Positions 10,644 through 21,622 of a DNA stretch of 64,000 nt are shown here, in pieces (the first letter of the stretch is position 1; each line of letters opens with the position of its first letter). Both the position numbers and the translations under genes were made by a program. The notes below the pieces were generated by a model. It saw only the letters and a list, made by a program, of their open reading frames with translations. It did no database searches and was not told where the DNA came from. This stretch comes from Scopulariopsis brevicaulis (Eukaryota; Ascomycota; Sordariomycetes; Microascales; Microascaceae), in contig JAGFNX010000142.1 in assembly GCA_017657125.1 (NCBI GenBank), positions 1 to 64,000 of the forward strand, in the 5' to 3' direction.

Positions 10644-12579
10644 ATTTCCCTCGTCGGCCCCGCCCTGGGACTTCCCTTGCTTCACCAAGACCGTTCCGGG
10701 GTTGTATGAGCCCCTCACTATGCCAGCAAGTAAAACAGTGTAGGTGAGATCTCAAGTTGTATGGCTGAAGTTCGCTAATCCGGAACAGGAGCGAGCGAAG
10801 CTACGTTGCCGCCAAGGGCGCGATTGACACATGAGTCAGGAATGCGCGAGAAAGATGGCATCCAGGCGGTAAAAGATGAAGAGTGACAGTTCTAGAATGC
10901 ATTTTAGGCCTGTTTCATTGACCACTCACGCAGAAGCCTGCGACCGGACGAGGTTCGAGTTCGGGTTCGCCACCCGCCCGGTGGGTGTCCTCCGAGTCCA
11001 GAACAGTCACGTGCCTCAACCGGACTCACTCACATGGAGTCCCCATGCCAATGCGTGCTTCTATCAATCTATAACGCAACGTATTATATGAACAGAAACT
11101 TTTTCTCTCCTCTTTCATCAGGCCCGGCACAACCTCGAACCGCCCACACCACATAGCAACGGCCGACGTGTCCATTGCCCACCGCATCACCTCAAACGCC
11201 GCTTTCAGGGGCTTGCATGTTTTGGGAATCGCCCTCCCCAGCCTCCTCCGAGTAGCCATGAGCCATAACGACCTTGGTATGCAAACAAATGACTTACAGG
11301 GAGCAGCCATTGTCTCTGGGAAGACCAGGATCGGCCCGAGGCCCTCCAGCTGGTCGAAGAACCAGAAGGGGAGGGGCAGGAAGGACCGGCGGTGCTAGAA
11401 GATGGGACTGAGAGTGTCGATAAAGACTATACGCTTAATGAAGGCGTGACCGACGAGAGAGGTCGGTAGGGTTCTCTCGTGACTCGTAGTGAGGCTGTAA
11501 CTCCTGTGAGGGGCTGAGTGCATGGGGTGAATGACCTTGCCTAACAGCTTATGTGCCATTAGAGAGTGTCTCCCTATGTCCACATAGTCAGAAAAATCAT
11601 GGCCTTGTGTGAAAGCGGCGTCCAGGCCTATCTTAATAGGCGCGTTGTTTTTCCTCGGTTGTCATCAAGGCGGGACAGCTACCCTAGACTGAAGTCTGAG
11701 AGCTGTGGACACCTGCACTACTAGGGGCATTCTAGGCTCCAGGGCTTATCACTCCTTATGTGGCCCTTCAGCACACTCGGTAACAAGCCGAACTACACCC
11801 GACCGCCCGTGGCTCTACGACGATCTCAACTAGGTGGTGTTTAACAGCGCCACGCGAGGAATCCAACCCTACATCAACTGCTACTTCTGAATGTGTGAGT
11901 ACGAGATTGAGGTGTACGAGTCGACATTCGACATGGTGGGGCATAATAAGCTTATTCCTGAGGCGGATGGTACGTTTGTGGAACAGGGCGCGAGGGCCCA
12001 GAGAAGGCAGAACGAGGCGGCCACGGTTAAACTTGTAAAGTGAGTGGTGTTGATGGACCCGAGGGTATATTTAGATGAAGGCTCACGCATGCCTGCTCTA
12101 GTATAGGAAAGAGGATACGGGTTATGCGTCAAGTCTGGAGGGCTATGTTGGGGGACCACCGCTGAGACCACCAACTTACCAAGTTTCACTTAGACGCATA
12201 TCAAGCCACGACGCACCGGCATATAACAAACCATCTTTACACAGGTAGATTACGGTGTAATAGTAATTCGGTTACAAGCAACGGTCAGCCAATCGTCATT
12301 ATCAAGGAGGGTGCGTGATGACAATAGTTATAGTTGAAAGAAGAACTGTCCTTCGGGATCGGCACCGCGATGTGTAAAACAAGACTATGAATCAGGACTA
12401 GGAGAATCGAACCTATCCTCGTACAAACTAGTTCTAAGTTTCGTATACGATATGCCCACATATGGGCAGTTGTCCGCAACTATAAGCTCCTACGTAGCCA
12501 CTGCTCCCTGTATATCCCATCGTTTTTTACGCTTCGGAGTGCAAACTAGTTCCAATTACCGCGAGTAGTTGTCATGCTA
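10644..12579. other. Gene-poor stretch, about 1.9 kb
   Basis: This stretch between the STK19-domain gene and the aminotransferase is visibly more AT-rich than the flanking genes and has only short, stop-riddled frames. A 21-bp block at 11042-11062 resembles one at 14401-14421 with only C/T differences, which hints at a decayed, RIP-affected repeat. No tRNA or intact mobile element was found. Confidence 0.45.
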
Positions 12580-13914
12580 CTAATGCTTCTGCCCCCGCCT
12601 CCTTGCCAATACATTATTCAAAGCCTTTAGAAAAGTTCCCGCCAACAGCGCGATCTCTTCGCTCGAGATGATAAAAGGCGAAGCGAACAGTATGGCATCC
12701 ACGGCCGAGGAGCACGGATAGACAGCCGCGCCCTCCTTAAACGTCTCCTCGCCGACCTCACCCGCCAGCGGGCCCCCGAGCACGCTCGCAGCCTTCCCAA
12801 AGTCGACTGCCCTGAAAAGGCCCACGCCGCGCACGGTGGCGCCTAGTTCGACGAGTTCGGCGGGGAGGCCCTTTTCCAGAAGCGAGCGCAGCAAAGAGCC
12901 CATATTCGCAACGTTCTGCACGAGGCCATCCCGTTTAAGGATCGTCTGCACCGTCAGCCCCGCTGCGCACGCGGCAGAGTGTCCTTGGAACGTATGTCCG
13001 CTCGTAAACTTGTTCTCCCCTTTTGAGCACTCTTCAAACACATCAAACACCTTATGTCCCATCAGCACAGCCGACAATGGCTGGTAGCCCCCGGCCAGTC
13101 CCTTTCCAATGGTCTGCAGGTCCGGTGCCACGCCACCTAGCTGCTCCCACGCGTGGTAGGTCCCCGAGCGGCCTAGGCCGCACATGACCTCGTCGAAGAT
13201 AAGGAGGATGCCGTGACGGTCACTGAGCTTCCTTAGGCGCGGGAGATACGTCTTAGTGGCAGGTGCGGCGCCGAGAGTTGCGCCGACGACGGGCTCGACG
13301 ATGATGGCTGCGACCGTCTCGGGACCAAGCTCGTCAACCTTGGCCTCAAACTCGGCGATAAGACTGTCCTCGTACGCCTCTTCAGTACGCCCGGCGCCAT
13401 CCGCGTCGTAAAAGCACCGACTGACATGGTGAAACACCGGGCTTAACACCGGCCCGAACGTCGCCCTCCGGGCCGGGTTATTCCCCGCCGCGAGGGCTCC
13501 CAGCGTGTTACCATGGTACGAGTGCGTCCGCCCAATAAAGTTAACGCGCGCGGGCTCTCCGCGGTAAACGTGGAACTGGCGCGCAATCTTGAGCGCAGAC
13601 TCAACGGCCTCGGAGCCGGAGCACATGAACGAGGCCTTTGCAAACGCGCCGCGGCTCTCGGACAAAAGGAGCGCCGCGAGTTGTTCCGCGGGCTCCGACG
13701 TGAAGAAGAGGGTGTGGGCGAAGCTGAGGCTGCGCACCTGGGCGACGATGGCGTCGATGACTTCCTGGTTGCTGTGGCCGAGGCACGAGACGGCGGCGCC
13801 GCTGCTGCCGTCGAGTATGCGGCGGCCCGAGCGGGCGATGAGGAAGACGCCCTCGCCGGAGACGGCCTCGGGGTAGGTCTTCTCAAGGGAGCGGTGGAAG
13901 ATGGCGGAGGACAT
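12580..13914 (-). CDS. Class III PLP-dependent aminotransferase
   Basis: A fold-type I aminotransferase (aspartate aminotransferase superfamily, class III) that moves an amino group from an omega-amino or similar donor to a keto acid. The 444-aa protein is intronless. Visible motifs are the PLP-phosphate region CSGSEAVESALKIAR, the SYHGNT loop, EPVVGA, the PLP-ring aspartate in FDEVMCGLGRSG (about D241), the Schiff-base lysine in QTIGKGLAGGYQPLSAVL (about K271), and SGHTFQGHSAACAAG. ATG 13914 (MSSAIFHRSLEKTYPE) is used. The frame stays open for 51 more codons upstream, but these contain no ATG and include a 12-bp tandem repeat. The substrate cannot be read from sequence. The gene sits alone between gene-poor stretches, with no pathway neighbours. 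Confidence 0.88.
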   Translation of the reverse strand: MSSAIFHRSLEKTYPEAVSGEGVFLIARSGRRILDGSSGAAVSCLGHSNQEVIDAIVAQVRSLSFAHTLFFTSEPAEQLAALLLSESRGAFAKASFMCSGSEAVESALKIARQFHVYRGEPARVNFIGRTHSYHGNTLGALAAGNNPARRATFGPVLSPVFHHVSRCFYDADGAGRTEEAYEDSLIAEFEAKVDELGPETVAAIIVEPVVGATLGAAPATKTYLPRLRKLSDRHGILLIFDEVMCGLGRSGTYHAWEQLGGVAPDLQTIGKGLAGGYQPLSAVLMGHKVFDVFEECSKGENKFTSGHTFQGHSAACAAGLTVQTILKRDGLVQNVANMGSLLRSLLEKGLPAELVELGATVRGVGLFRAVDFGKAASVLGGPLAGEVGEETFKEGAAVYPCSSAVDAILFASPFIISSEEIALLAGTFLKALNNVLARRRGQKH

Positions 13915-13966
13915 TGTGACGAGGGGTATGCGAGGTTCGTCGAGGTTTTGAAGGAAACGCGGGGAG

Positions 13967-13990
13967 TAATTCAACGTATAATTCAACGTA
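13967..13990. repeat. 12-bp direct tandem repeat upstream of the aminotransferase
   Basis: TAATTCAACGTA occurs twice with no spacer, 53 bp upstream of the chosen ATG on the minus strand. It lies in the 5' leader or promoter. It could be a simple duplication or a paired binding site. Confidence 0.7.
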
Positions 13991-15582
13991 TAGTCGTTTT
14001 GTCGTCCGGTCTTGCTGGATAATGCAACAACTGAATAGGCAAGAGTCGGTCTCGTTTCGCGCGTCACGACATCAGCCCGACCATTTTATGTAAAACGCCG
14101 GCTTCGGACCTCAGTCCGCACGGCATGTCTTCGGAGCCCGGAGGAGAATGACTCGTAGGCCTACGTCCGGCATCGGCTCCGGGAGCGGAAGGTCAACTAG
14201 GATCGTCTTCCGAGTGTGACGCGGGCTGCCAAAGGAAGCACGAAGCGGGACCGGGGAACGAGTGCAACTTCCTGTTTTGGGCAAGCACGGGCCGCCTCTA
14301 GCCGCTAGTGGACCGAGACCCCGCACTGGGGTATGTTGGCCTAGTCCGGTTCAGTTGGTTCCCAATACCCTCACTGCGAAGTATGAGCTCCCCACAGGAT
14401 TCCATGTTAATGCGTGCCTCTGGGGTCCTGGAAGGCGAACGATGGATAACCTTTTGCGTATATAGAAAGTTCGTAATTTGAGAACAGAGAAACCAGGTAA
14501 AGCCAAGCAGAAAAGTTCTCTTACCAAGAAGTTTATTATAGCCCAAGTAGCCTCGGATGGATCAATACTCCAGAAGACTATAGCCTACCGACTGACAGAC
14601 TTAATCTCCTTTTTCAATGAAACAGCACGACCAAGCTCAACTTCAATGGTTACCAGGTGCTTCGTGATAAATTGTTCGATATACCCAGAGTCCTCAACGA
14701 AATCCCGGGCTGCACCACGAGCCGCAAACTAAAGTCACCGGTATCATCCACCCCGAAGCCCTGACAAGCAGCCTTGACGGGCTTTGTGTTTTCCGACGGC
14801 AGCGCCCGTTGTGAGACTCTCGGATCCACGCACCCTTTGCTGGTAATGGTCCTCCGTAACCTCGTGGACTGGCTGCGCGTCGAAGATGACAAAAGCGGCC
14901 GGCCGACGACGTCAGACGAATCCGGATTTACTTCTCGCCCTTTTTCTGAAATGGTGCGTTTACTAAAGGGCTCTACTTTGCGTTTTGATAGTTTGACGGG
15001 GGTTCCGGGTCTTCCCCGTCTGCAGAGTCGAAGCTGGCCGGGAGCCTGCGGGGTCCGCGGGTATATACCTAGCCGTACAAGTTCGAGTCTTAGCGGGTGC
15101 TGTTTACAAGAACGGGGAACCCTCCGTTGAGAGGGAAGGCATGTACAAGGCGAAGGTATAGAGGTTCTTGGGGGTATCTTTCTTCTAGAGTTCCATTGTA
15201 GTAGCGACTGTCTTCCAGGCAGGCGTGTAAGACCTAGCTGCATATTGTCTAGAACCTCACGCCAGTCCCAGACGATCCCTGTATGGCTACTACTATTCTA
15301 GCTAGAGTGGGATGGAATGCGGTACGGGACAGAGTGATCAAGTCGGGGCCAAGACACTGGAACCCACATTCGTCTTCTCATTCGTATCATCTAGCCGTAG
15401 ACTGTGGATCAGACCGTGAAGCGACAACCTATTCTAGCTAGGTTATGCCAAAATGCAAAACATCCCCCTTTTCCAACACAAGACTAGATGAGCCCACCCA
15501 AGTCTCTCACCTTTGACGAGCCCGTCCATCAGGGGCCGCCAAGTACAAGATGCGAAAAAGAAACCAAGAACCTACTCGTGCA
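13991..15582. other. Gene-poor stretch, about 1.6 kb
   Basis: No recognisable gene lies between the aminotransferase and the 3' end of the SulP transporter. It contains 14401-14421, the counterpart of the block at 11042-11062. The part near 13991 must act as the aminotransferase promoter and the part near 15582 as the transporter 3' UTR. Confidence 0.45.
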
Positions 15583-18500
15583 CTACCCAGCAATCGACAA
15601 GATATAAGAAGTAACAAGCTCCATATGCTCGCTCGTAAGCTTCATCGAAACCCTCAAAAGCTCCCACGCAACGTCCCTCTCCTCCCTCTGCATCCGCGCC
15701 CACGCTTCCTCGCTCAGGAACCAAACCGCGCAGTCCCTCTCGACCGTGACCGTCGCCGTTCGCCTCGTCTCAGAGAAGAACGGCAGCTCCCCAAACGTCG
15801 TGCCAGCCACGATGCTCTCGCAGAGCCACCCTTGCGGGAGGTCGTACTCCTCGCGCAGGACGCCCCGCTCGACGAGGTAGAAGCCCCGCGCCTCCTCGCC
15901 CATGCGGAACAGCACGGTTCCGGCAGAGTGCGTCCGCCGCGTAAAGTACGGGGCAGCGCGGAACCAGAAGTCCTCGTTCTCGTCGCTTAGGCCCTGGAAG
16001 ACCTGCAGCATGAGGCGTAGCGGCTCGCGGAAGCTCTGCCAGCGAGGGTGTCGGACCGCCTCGGCGTCCGTGAGGGACCGCTGCGCCGCTTCGCGGAGGT
16101 GGGCGGCGCGCGGGGAGCCGGTGGGGTGCTCGAGGAGGGAGGGCCCCGCGGCGGGGGGCGTGGCGCGGGGCTGGTGGCTTGCGTCTGGGGCCGGCGCGGT
16201 GACGGGGCTGGTGGCTTGTACGGGCGGTGTGTTGGTGAGGGCCTCCTCCAGGCTGGCGTAGTACGTCTTCAGGAGCTCGTTCTCGCAGCTCTCGAGCGCC
16301 GAGTTGAGGTCCGGGAGAATCATGACCTCGATACCGTCGCTCCCCACGCCGACCGCCCTCAGGGTGCGGCTCAGCTGGCCGGACCCCTCCACCCCGCTGA
16401 GTAGGAGGATGATGCCCTTCTTGTCGAGGATCCGGCTTATCCGATTGAAGGCCTCGCCGGCGGAGTAGTCCACGCCCGTGACATGCCACAGGTCGATGAC
16501 GAGGAAGCGGATGGGCCGCTCCGTGAAGGACGCGTCGTCGATGAGGCTCCTTACCCGCTCCTCGACGCTGCCTATAGTGCCGAAGAAGAGGTAGCCGGAG
16601 AGCTTGACGATGAAGATCTGGCGCCCGACTTGGTGGAGGTAGTGGCTGTGTGAGTGGTTTCGGCGGACGGTCGACGTCAGGGTTTCTCCTGAATAGGCCG
16701 CCCTTATAGCCGGCACCCGCGCCGTCTGGACGACGAGGGTGACGAAGGCGAGCAGTATGCCGATACCGATTCCGACAACAAAGTCGTAGACTCCCATGAT
16801 CAAGACAATCACAATAACCTGGCAAAAGCATGTCAGGACACTTATGTTTCACGACGGATGCATGCGCTCGACCAACTTACAGTTAGGTACTCCATAACCT
16901 TGAGTTTCTTCCTCGGCAGCCACACGGCCTCCCGAAGCAACTCAAACCCAAGATCAAAGATAAGGGTTCCAACCATCATTACTGGGATAAACTCAATGGT
17001 TGACGGCCCAATCATCATGACCAGGAATGTAAACGCCGCGAGCATGAACCCGGCCAGTCGCGAGTCACCGCCGGACCTCATGAAGAACATGGTGTTGGCG
17101 TAGACGAGGTAGTTCTGGATGCTCCCCGCGAGGCCAGAGATGAAGTTGGAGTAGCCGTGAAGCCTGAGTTCCTGGTCGAGGTCGGCGTTGTCCTCGCCCG
17201 TGTTCAGGGCAAGGGCGGGGACGTTGATCGGGACGTGCAGGATCCCGAAGAAGGTCAGAGCGAACATGGCGGGTATGGTCTCGGCGAGAGCGTCCCAGCG
17301 GACTATTTTGAAGTCTTGGGTACACATTAGCCTGGTGGTCGGTAGGCGGAAGGAGAAATACTCGTAGAACACTCACTGTATAGGGTGTAAAAGTACCACC
17401 AGGGCTCTCCTGCAGGAGGACCTTCAAAGATCCATCCATCATCCCGAAGGCCATCTATCTCGACATGGTCGATGGCGAGCACACAGAGGTAGAATAGGAT
17501 TGGGATCGCAATAATGAAGAGGGGCAAGAAGTACTTTGACCTGATCTTCGACTGCCCGTAGAACAACATGGTCGCCAGCGCGAATGGCGCAGTCCATAGG
17601 GGTAGGGTCTCCGGATGGAGCAGTCGCTTCAGGGTGTCCATGTTATACTCGATACCACCGTCGAGCCGGGCCGAGACTTCGAATCCTGTGACAACCAGGA
17701 AGAAGCCCACTCCCCCGATACACCCGATCAGGATGTGCCGAGGGATGAAGCCGACCATGTAGCCGAACTTGAACTTGCCCATGAGGTAGAAGACAGTCCC
17801 AGTCAGAAGTGAACTCAGGGAATAGGACAGAATGGTCGTCGCAATGACCGCGTCCGGGTTCTCCTTCCCTACCCTCAATGTGATGGTCTCCGCCATGTTG
17901 TGGAAGAACGGAACAACTTCGATCTAGTTGGCTGTGGTGAGTATATTACGCGAGTCTGTAGTGACGTAGGGATGCCTTACCAGTTCTGACCCGACACCGC
18001 CCTTAAAGATACTCCCCGAGGAGAAAACAAGCTGAGACGCTATGGTACTGACATAGAAGATGGAAATGCCCGCTGATCCAAGATGTGAAAATATGGGGCT
18101 CGCAAGGGGGAAAAGAATCATGCCTGGGCGAGTAAGCAGCTGTTCCAGACCAACGGGTAATCAGACCAGACGTACCATAAGATAACGCATCCAGAATGTT
18201 CAACAGCAACCCGACAACAACAGCGGGCATGTAAGACGCGGGCGCCACCACAGCGCTATGCCATACCGCCTTCCCATCCCACTTGCTCGGGTTAGTCAGG
18301 ACGGCGTGGTACTTCGCTGCCCCAGACCTCGCCCGGTGCTGCAACCCCCGCAGCCCGGACGGCCGCCACGGCCCTTGCGCCTCGACATCGCCCATACCGC
18401 GCCCAGCCCGCACGCTGCCTTGCTTCGAGCTGTCGTGGCTTAAGAGCGGGGTCTGCTCGTCGACCTCGGGCACCGTCTCCAGCCGGTGGGACGTCTCCCG

Positions 18501-19206
18501 CGCGAGGCGCGACCCGTTCGCGGAACCGCCCTCCCCCGCGTCGTCGGCGTCCTCGTCGGAGCTAGACCTCCGCGCATCGTCAGTGCTAGCGCCGCCTTCC
18601 TCCTCGCGGGTAGCTTCCGGCGGCGAGCTCCGGAGCAGGTTGGTCAGCATTGAGGGGCTCTCCTGGGCGCTGCCAGCCTGCGGCGCGGGGGGCTGGAAGG
18701 AGGGAGCGATCAGCGAGAAGCTCGCGCGCCGGGGCTGCTCGTTCTGCGCGCGGCCGCCGTGCTTCCCCGGCCCGATGGTGCTCGTCTCGGAGACGGGCGG
18801 CGAGCGCGATATCGTACGCCCGAGGAGGGCGGGGCTGGCCTTGTGCTGGCCGTGGGACAGGGCGTAGGACGCAAGGTCCGCCGTGTCCTTGCGGACGCTC
18901 TGCGCCAGGTACGCGCTATCCACGGGAGCTGCTGGTCGGGTGGGGACGTCAGTTGCTCTGCGGCTATCCGTGCGTCGGTGGCGGATCCCACGTACCGTTC
19001 CTCTCGCCGATGCTCTCCTGGATGAAGGACCGGATGGGCTCCCGGTGGACCGGGGACCCGGGCCTTATCGGGGTCGGCCTCGCGGCGCTGCCGGGGGACT
19101 GCTGCTGCTGCGGGCTCGTTGCCCGGCCGGGACTGGTAGATCGCCGAGAGGCGTCATCGCTCGCGCGCCTCTTGCTGAGGTAGAGACCGAGAACGGGCGA
19201 CGACAT
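15583..19206 (-). CDS. SulP-family transporter with STAS and cyclic-nucleotide-binding domains
   Basis: A membrane transporter of the SLC26/SulP superfamily, resembling the fungal YGR125W/Vsb1 group (reported at the vacuole). Six exons: 19206-18996, 18931-18176, 18123-17981, 17923-17377, 17314-16881 and 16818-15583. They give 1108 aa, and all joins keep phase and restore family strings such as FYTLYNFKIVRWDALAETI. Residues 1-285 are a Ser-rich, probably cytosolic tail. The SulP membrane core spans about 290-730. A STAS domain (about 760-885) contains the VIDLWHVTGVDYSAGEA segment. A linker leads to a cNMP-binding fold (about 980-1075) with a phosphate-cassette-like FGELPFFSETRRTATV. The intron 1 acceptor is CAGCAG, so residue 71 may be AA or A. 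The domains are clear; the transported substrate is not. Confidence 0.9.
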
Positions 19207-20232
19207 GTCCGAGACTGCCGCGTCAACCTGGGGTCAATGGCACCATGAGACGAAGTTCAGGCTGGCGGCGTGCGGAGGAGCATGGGTTGGATAATGATGT
19301 AAGCCTGGACCAGGAAGACGAGATGCGACGTCTGTTAAGCCGCGGATTGCCGGGCGAAGCGGGCCTGGTATACCGGCAGGTTGCGAATGCTATCGCAGAG
19401 ATCGACTATGAAAAACAATGGGACGAAGCTGGCGCGAGAAGTCAAAGTCCCCATGTGAATGGCGCCAATGGTCGACCACGCTTTGGGGTTTGGTTTGAGT
19501 GGGACGCTATCGATAAAATAGCGGGCACCGAAAAAAAATAGCGCGGAATCCTGCTGTATGCTGTCCGCGTGATGATATCACCGCGCAGCGTAGCAACGAA
19601 CCTCGATTCGTACTGTAGCGTAGCAAACATGCCCCTCTCCAATGGAAACAACTACGGACTAGTCGACCGGGCTCGGTTAAGCAGACTGCAGGAGATGCTG
19701 GTTCCTGCCCGGCTCTGCAGGCGAACCCAAGTCCACAGGTCAGAGCTTGCTCTTTTGAGTTTGCCGTTTGCGTTCCTCACATGCCCGCGTCTTACATCGA
19801 TCGGAGAGCTAGTTTCAGAGTGCCACGGGACGATGCGATACTTCGTAGAACACGTTTTGAGTAACTCATCGAGCTTCTGTAGATCAGTCACACTCGACGT
19901 CAATTCTGTCCGACCTGTGGGTTTCACCCGCCCTCTAAAGCGCTAAGGAACGCTCGGTGTCTGTCCTGTCGCACCCTCGCTGTCATGATGTTCTCGTGCC
20001 GACGTTCCATCGGCCGTCAGATCGTATCCAGACCCCTCATCCTCCCCGATTCGTTTTGCGCACATGTCGGATCTGACACGTACTGTGACACCCGGACCAT
20101 GAGTCCGAACAGCAACTGAAGTAGTGTAGCTGGACTGTGATGTTCCATCAAGTCCGCATATGCTCTGGGTGCCCGTGACGGGGTCACCCTGCGTACCCAT
20201 CAATAGCAGCTCCTATTAAGCCCAACGCTCCT
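19207..20232. other. Intergenic region between the transporter start and PSF1 3' end
   Basis: This stretch holds the promoter and 5' UTR of the SulP transporter (reading left from 19206) and the 3' UTR of PSF1. A short plus-strand frame with an ATG, 19245-19541 (98 codons), encodes a polar peptide with no recognised motif. It overlaps the transporter leader on the opposite strand, so it is not called as a gene. Confidence 0.5.
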
Positions 20233-20997
20233 TCAACTCAGCTTCTGGAGATACCCCTGCGCAATCAACCGCTCGACGTCGCCATGCCGCACGTTCAGCT
20301 GGCTGTTCTTCGTCAAAGTGATGGGCCTATTGTATCCGATCTGTTAGCAAATCATATCCGTCGACGTACTTTCAGGGTTCGTACTCACCCATACTCCGTC
20401 TCAATCGTCCCCGCATCCTTCAAAACCCTGACATCAATAAACAAGTCCCTCGGCGGCTCCAAACTCCCCGTCAGATCGATATCCGTCCACTGCCCCTTAT
20501 ACGCCGCCAGCAAATCCCCATAACTCCTCACATACTCCTCCTCCGCCGGACTCAAACTACTCTTCCCCACCTCCCCCGCCCCAGGCCTGCCCCCATCCCT
20601 CACCTGACCCCCCGACAGGTCCACAACGTCGTAACCCCTCCACACCAGCTCCTCCAGCTTATCCGTCCTCGTGCGGTGGTACGCCAAAAGGCACCGCTTG
20701 TTCCGCCGCATCGACATGTAGTCCACGAGCAGGGTGCAAGCCGTCGCGGGGTTTGCCGAGGGGTCGAAGGAGCCCTGGAAGGGCTCCATTATGGCCGTGA
20801 CATCCTCGTCGAGGTCACGAATCTCGCGCGTCACGGCCTGGACAAGCTCCGTCTGGTAGGGCGGGAGGTGCGCGAGGTTCTGCGTCCTCTTCGCGTGGAG
20901 GACCTTTGGGCGCGTTAGTTCGAGGATTCAGGCGCGTATTATCTGCGGGCCGCTGAGAGGGGAGACGCACCAATTTGTTCCCTTGGTCTCCGTACAT
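20233..20997 (-). CDS. PSF1: GINS complex subunit Psf1
   Basis: Psf1 is one of four subunits of GINS, which joins Cdc45 and MCM2-7 to form the replicative CMG helicase in the nucleus. Three exons, 20997-20971 (only 27 nt), 20903-20389 and 20326-20233, give 211 aa, the usual length. The first exon encodes MYGDQGNKL. The second continues VLHAKRTQNLAHLPPYQTEL and contains the conserved core CTLLVDYMSMRRNKRCLLAY. The third supplies the small C-terminal domain, ending HGDVERLIAQGYLQKLS. Without the third exon the frame would stop right after TEYG, so the intron at 20388-20327 (GTGAGT donor, GCTAAC branch, TAG acceptor) is required. Confidence 0.94.
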
Positions 20998-21622
20998 TTT
21001 GACGGCAATCGAGCGACGCGAGGCGGACGATCACCAGGGCAGCCAGACTGTTATAATTTGCGGTCTCGACACCTGCACATGGCATCGGCGTTGTACAGGG
21101 GAGGGGCTTCCAGCACGCGGCGCGTAGCGCATCAGGACGGACGTAATTATTACCCCACCATGTCTCGTTGCCCCACATCGAGCCTCCCTCGCCAAGGGAG
21201 GGCTTTTTCTCCTCTCTGGGCTTCCATTTACTCTTACGAGGCAGACGAGATGGCTTCAGTAAAAAATGAGAAGGCACCGCGGGCACTTCCGCCAGGGCTA
21301 TTCACGGGATAACATGGCGATCGATTCGATCTTCTATCTAGAGCCCTTTCTAGGCCAGCTCGACGAGCGGCTATGTCTACATGGGCTCTCAGGACACGCA
21401 ATATGGTTCAGATAAGGACGGAAATTTGTTTGCATGACGCGACATTGGCTTTTCATAATTTCATCTCTATACGAGTATGGATTCATCCGTGGCCAAGTCC
21501 TTCGCGTCCCCGGGCACCGAGGGCCGCGTCAGAAATCGAAAGCAGAAACCCGGCCGACCCATACCCAAACACCCTCATATTTCCCAACCCTCATAAACCA
21601 GTCGTAAACGTCATACATTTCT
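20998..21622. other. PSF1 promoter and EF-1beta 3' region
   Basis: A 625-bp stretch between two genes on the same (minus) strand. It must carry the PSF1 promoter and the EF-1beta 3' UTR. No coding sequence or clear motif was recognised. Confidence 0.5.

Noticed and set aside
10950..10962. GGTTCGAGTTC, resembling a tRNA B box
   Set aside because: No matching A box, acceptor stem or anticodon arm can be folded around it.
11881..12189. A 102-codon minus-strand frame with a hydrophobic segment
   Set aside because: Short, unsupported by motifs and in AT-rich degenerate sequence.
13915..14067. N-terminal extension of the aminotransferase
   Set aside because: The open frame has no ATG and is partly made of the 12-bp tandem repeat.
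15078..15090. AGTTCGAGTC, resembling a tRNA B box
   Set aside because: Flanks do not form a cloverleaf.
14650..15243. A 197-codon minus-strand frame as a possible transposon remnant
   Set aside because: The translation shows no transposase, integrase or reverse transcriptase motifs.
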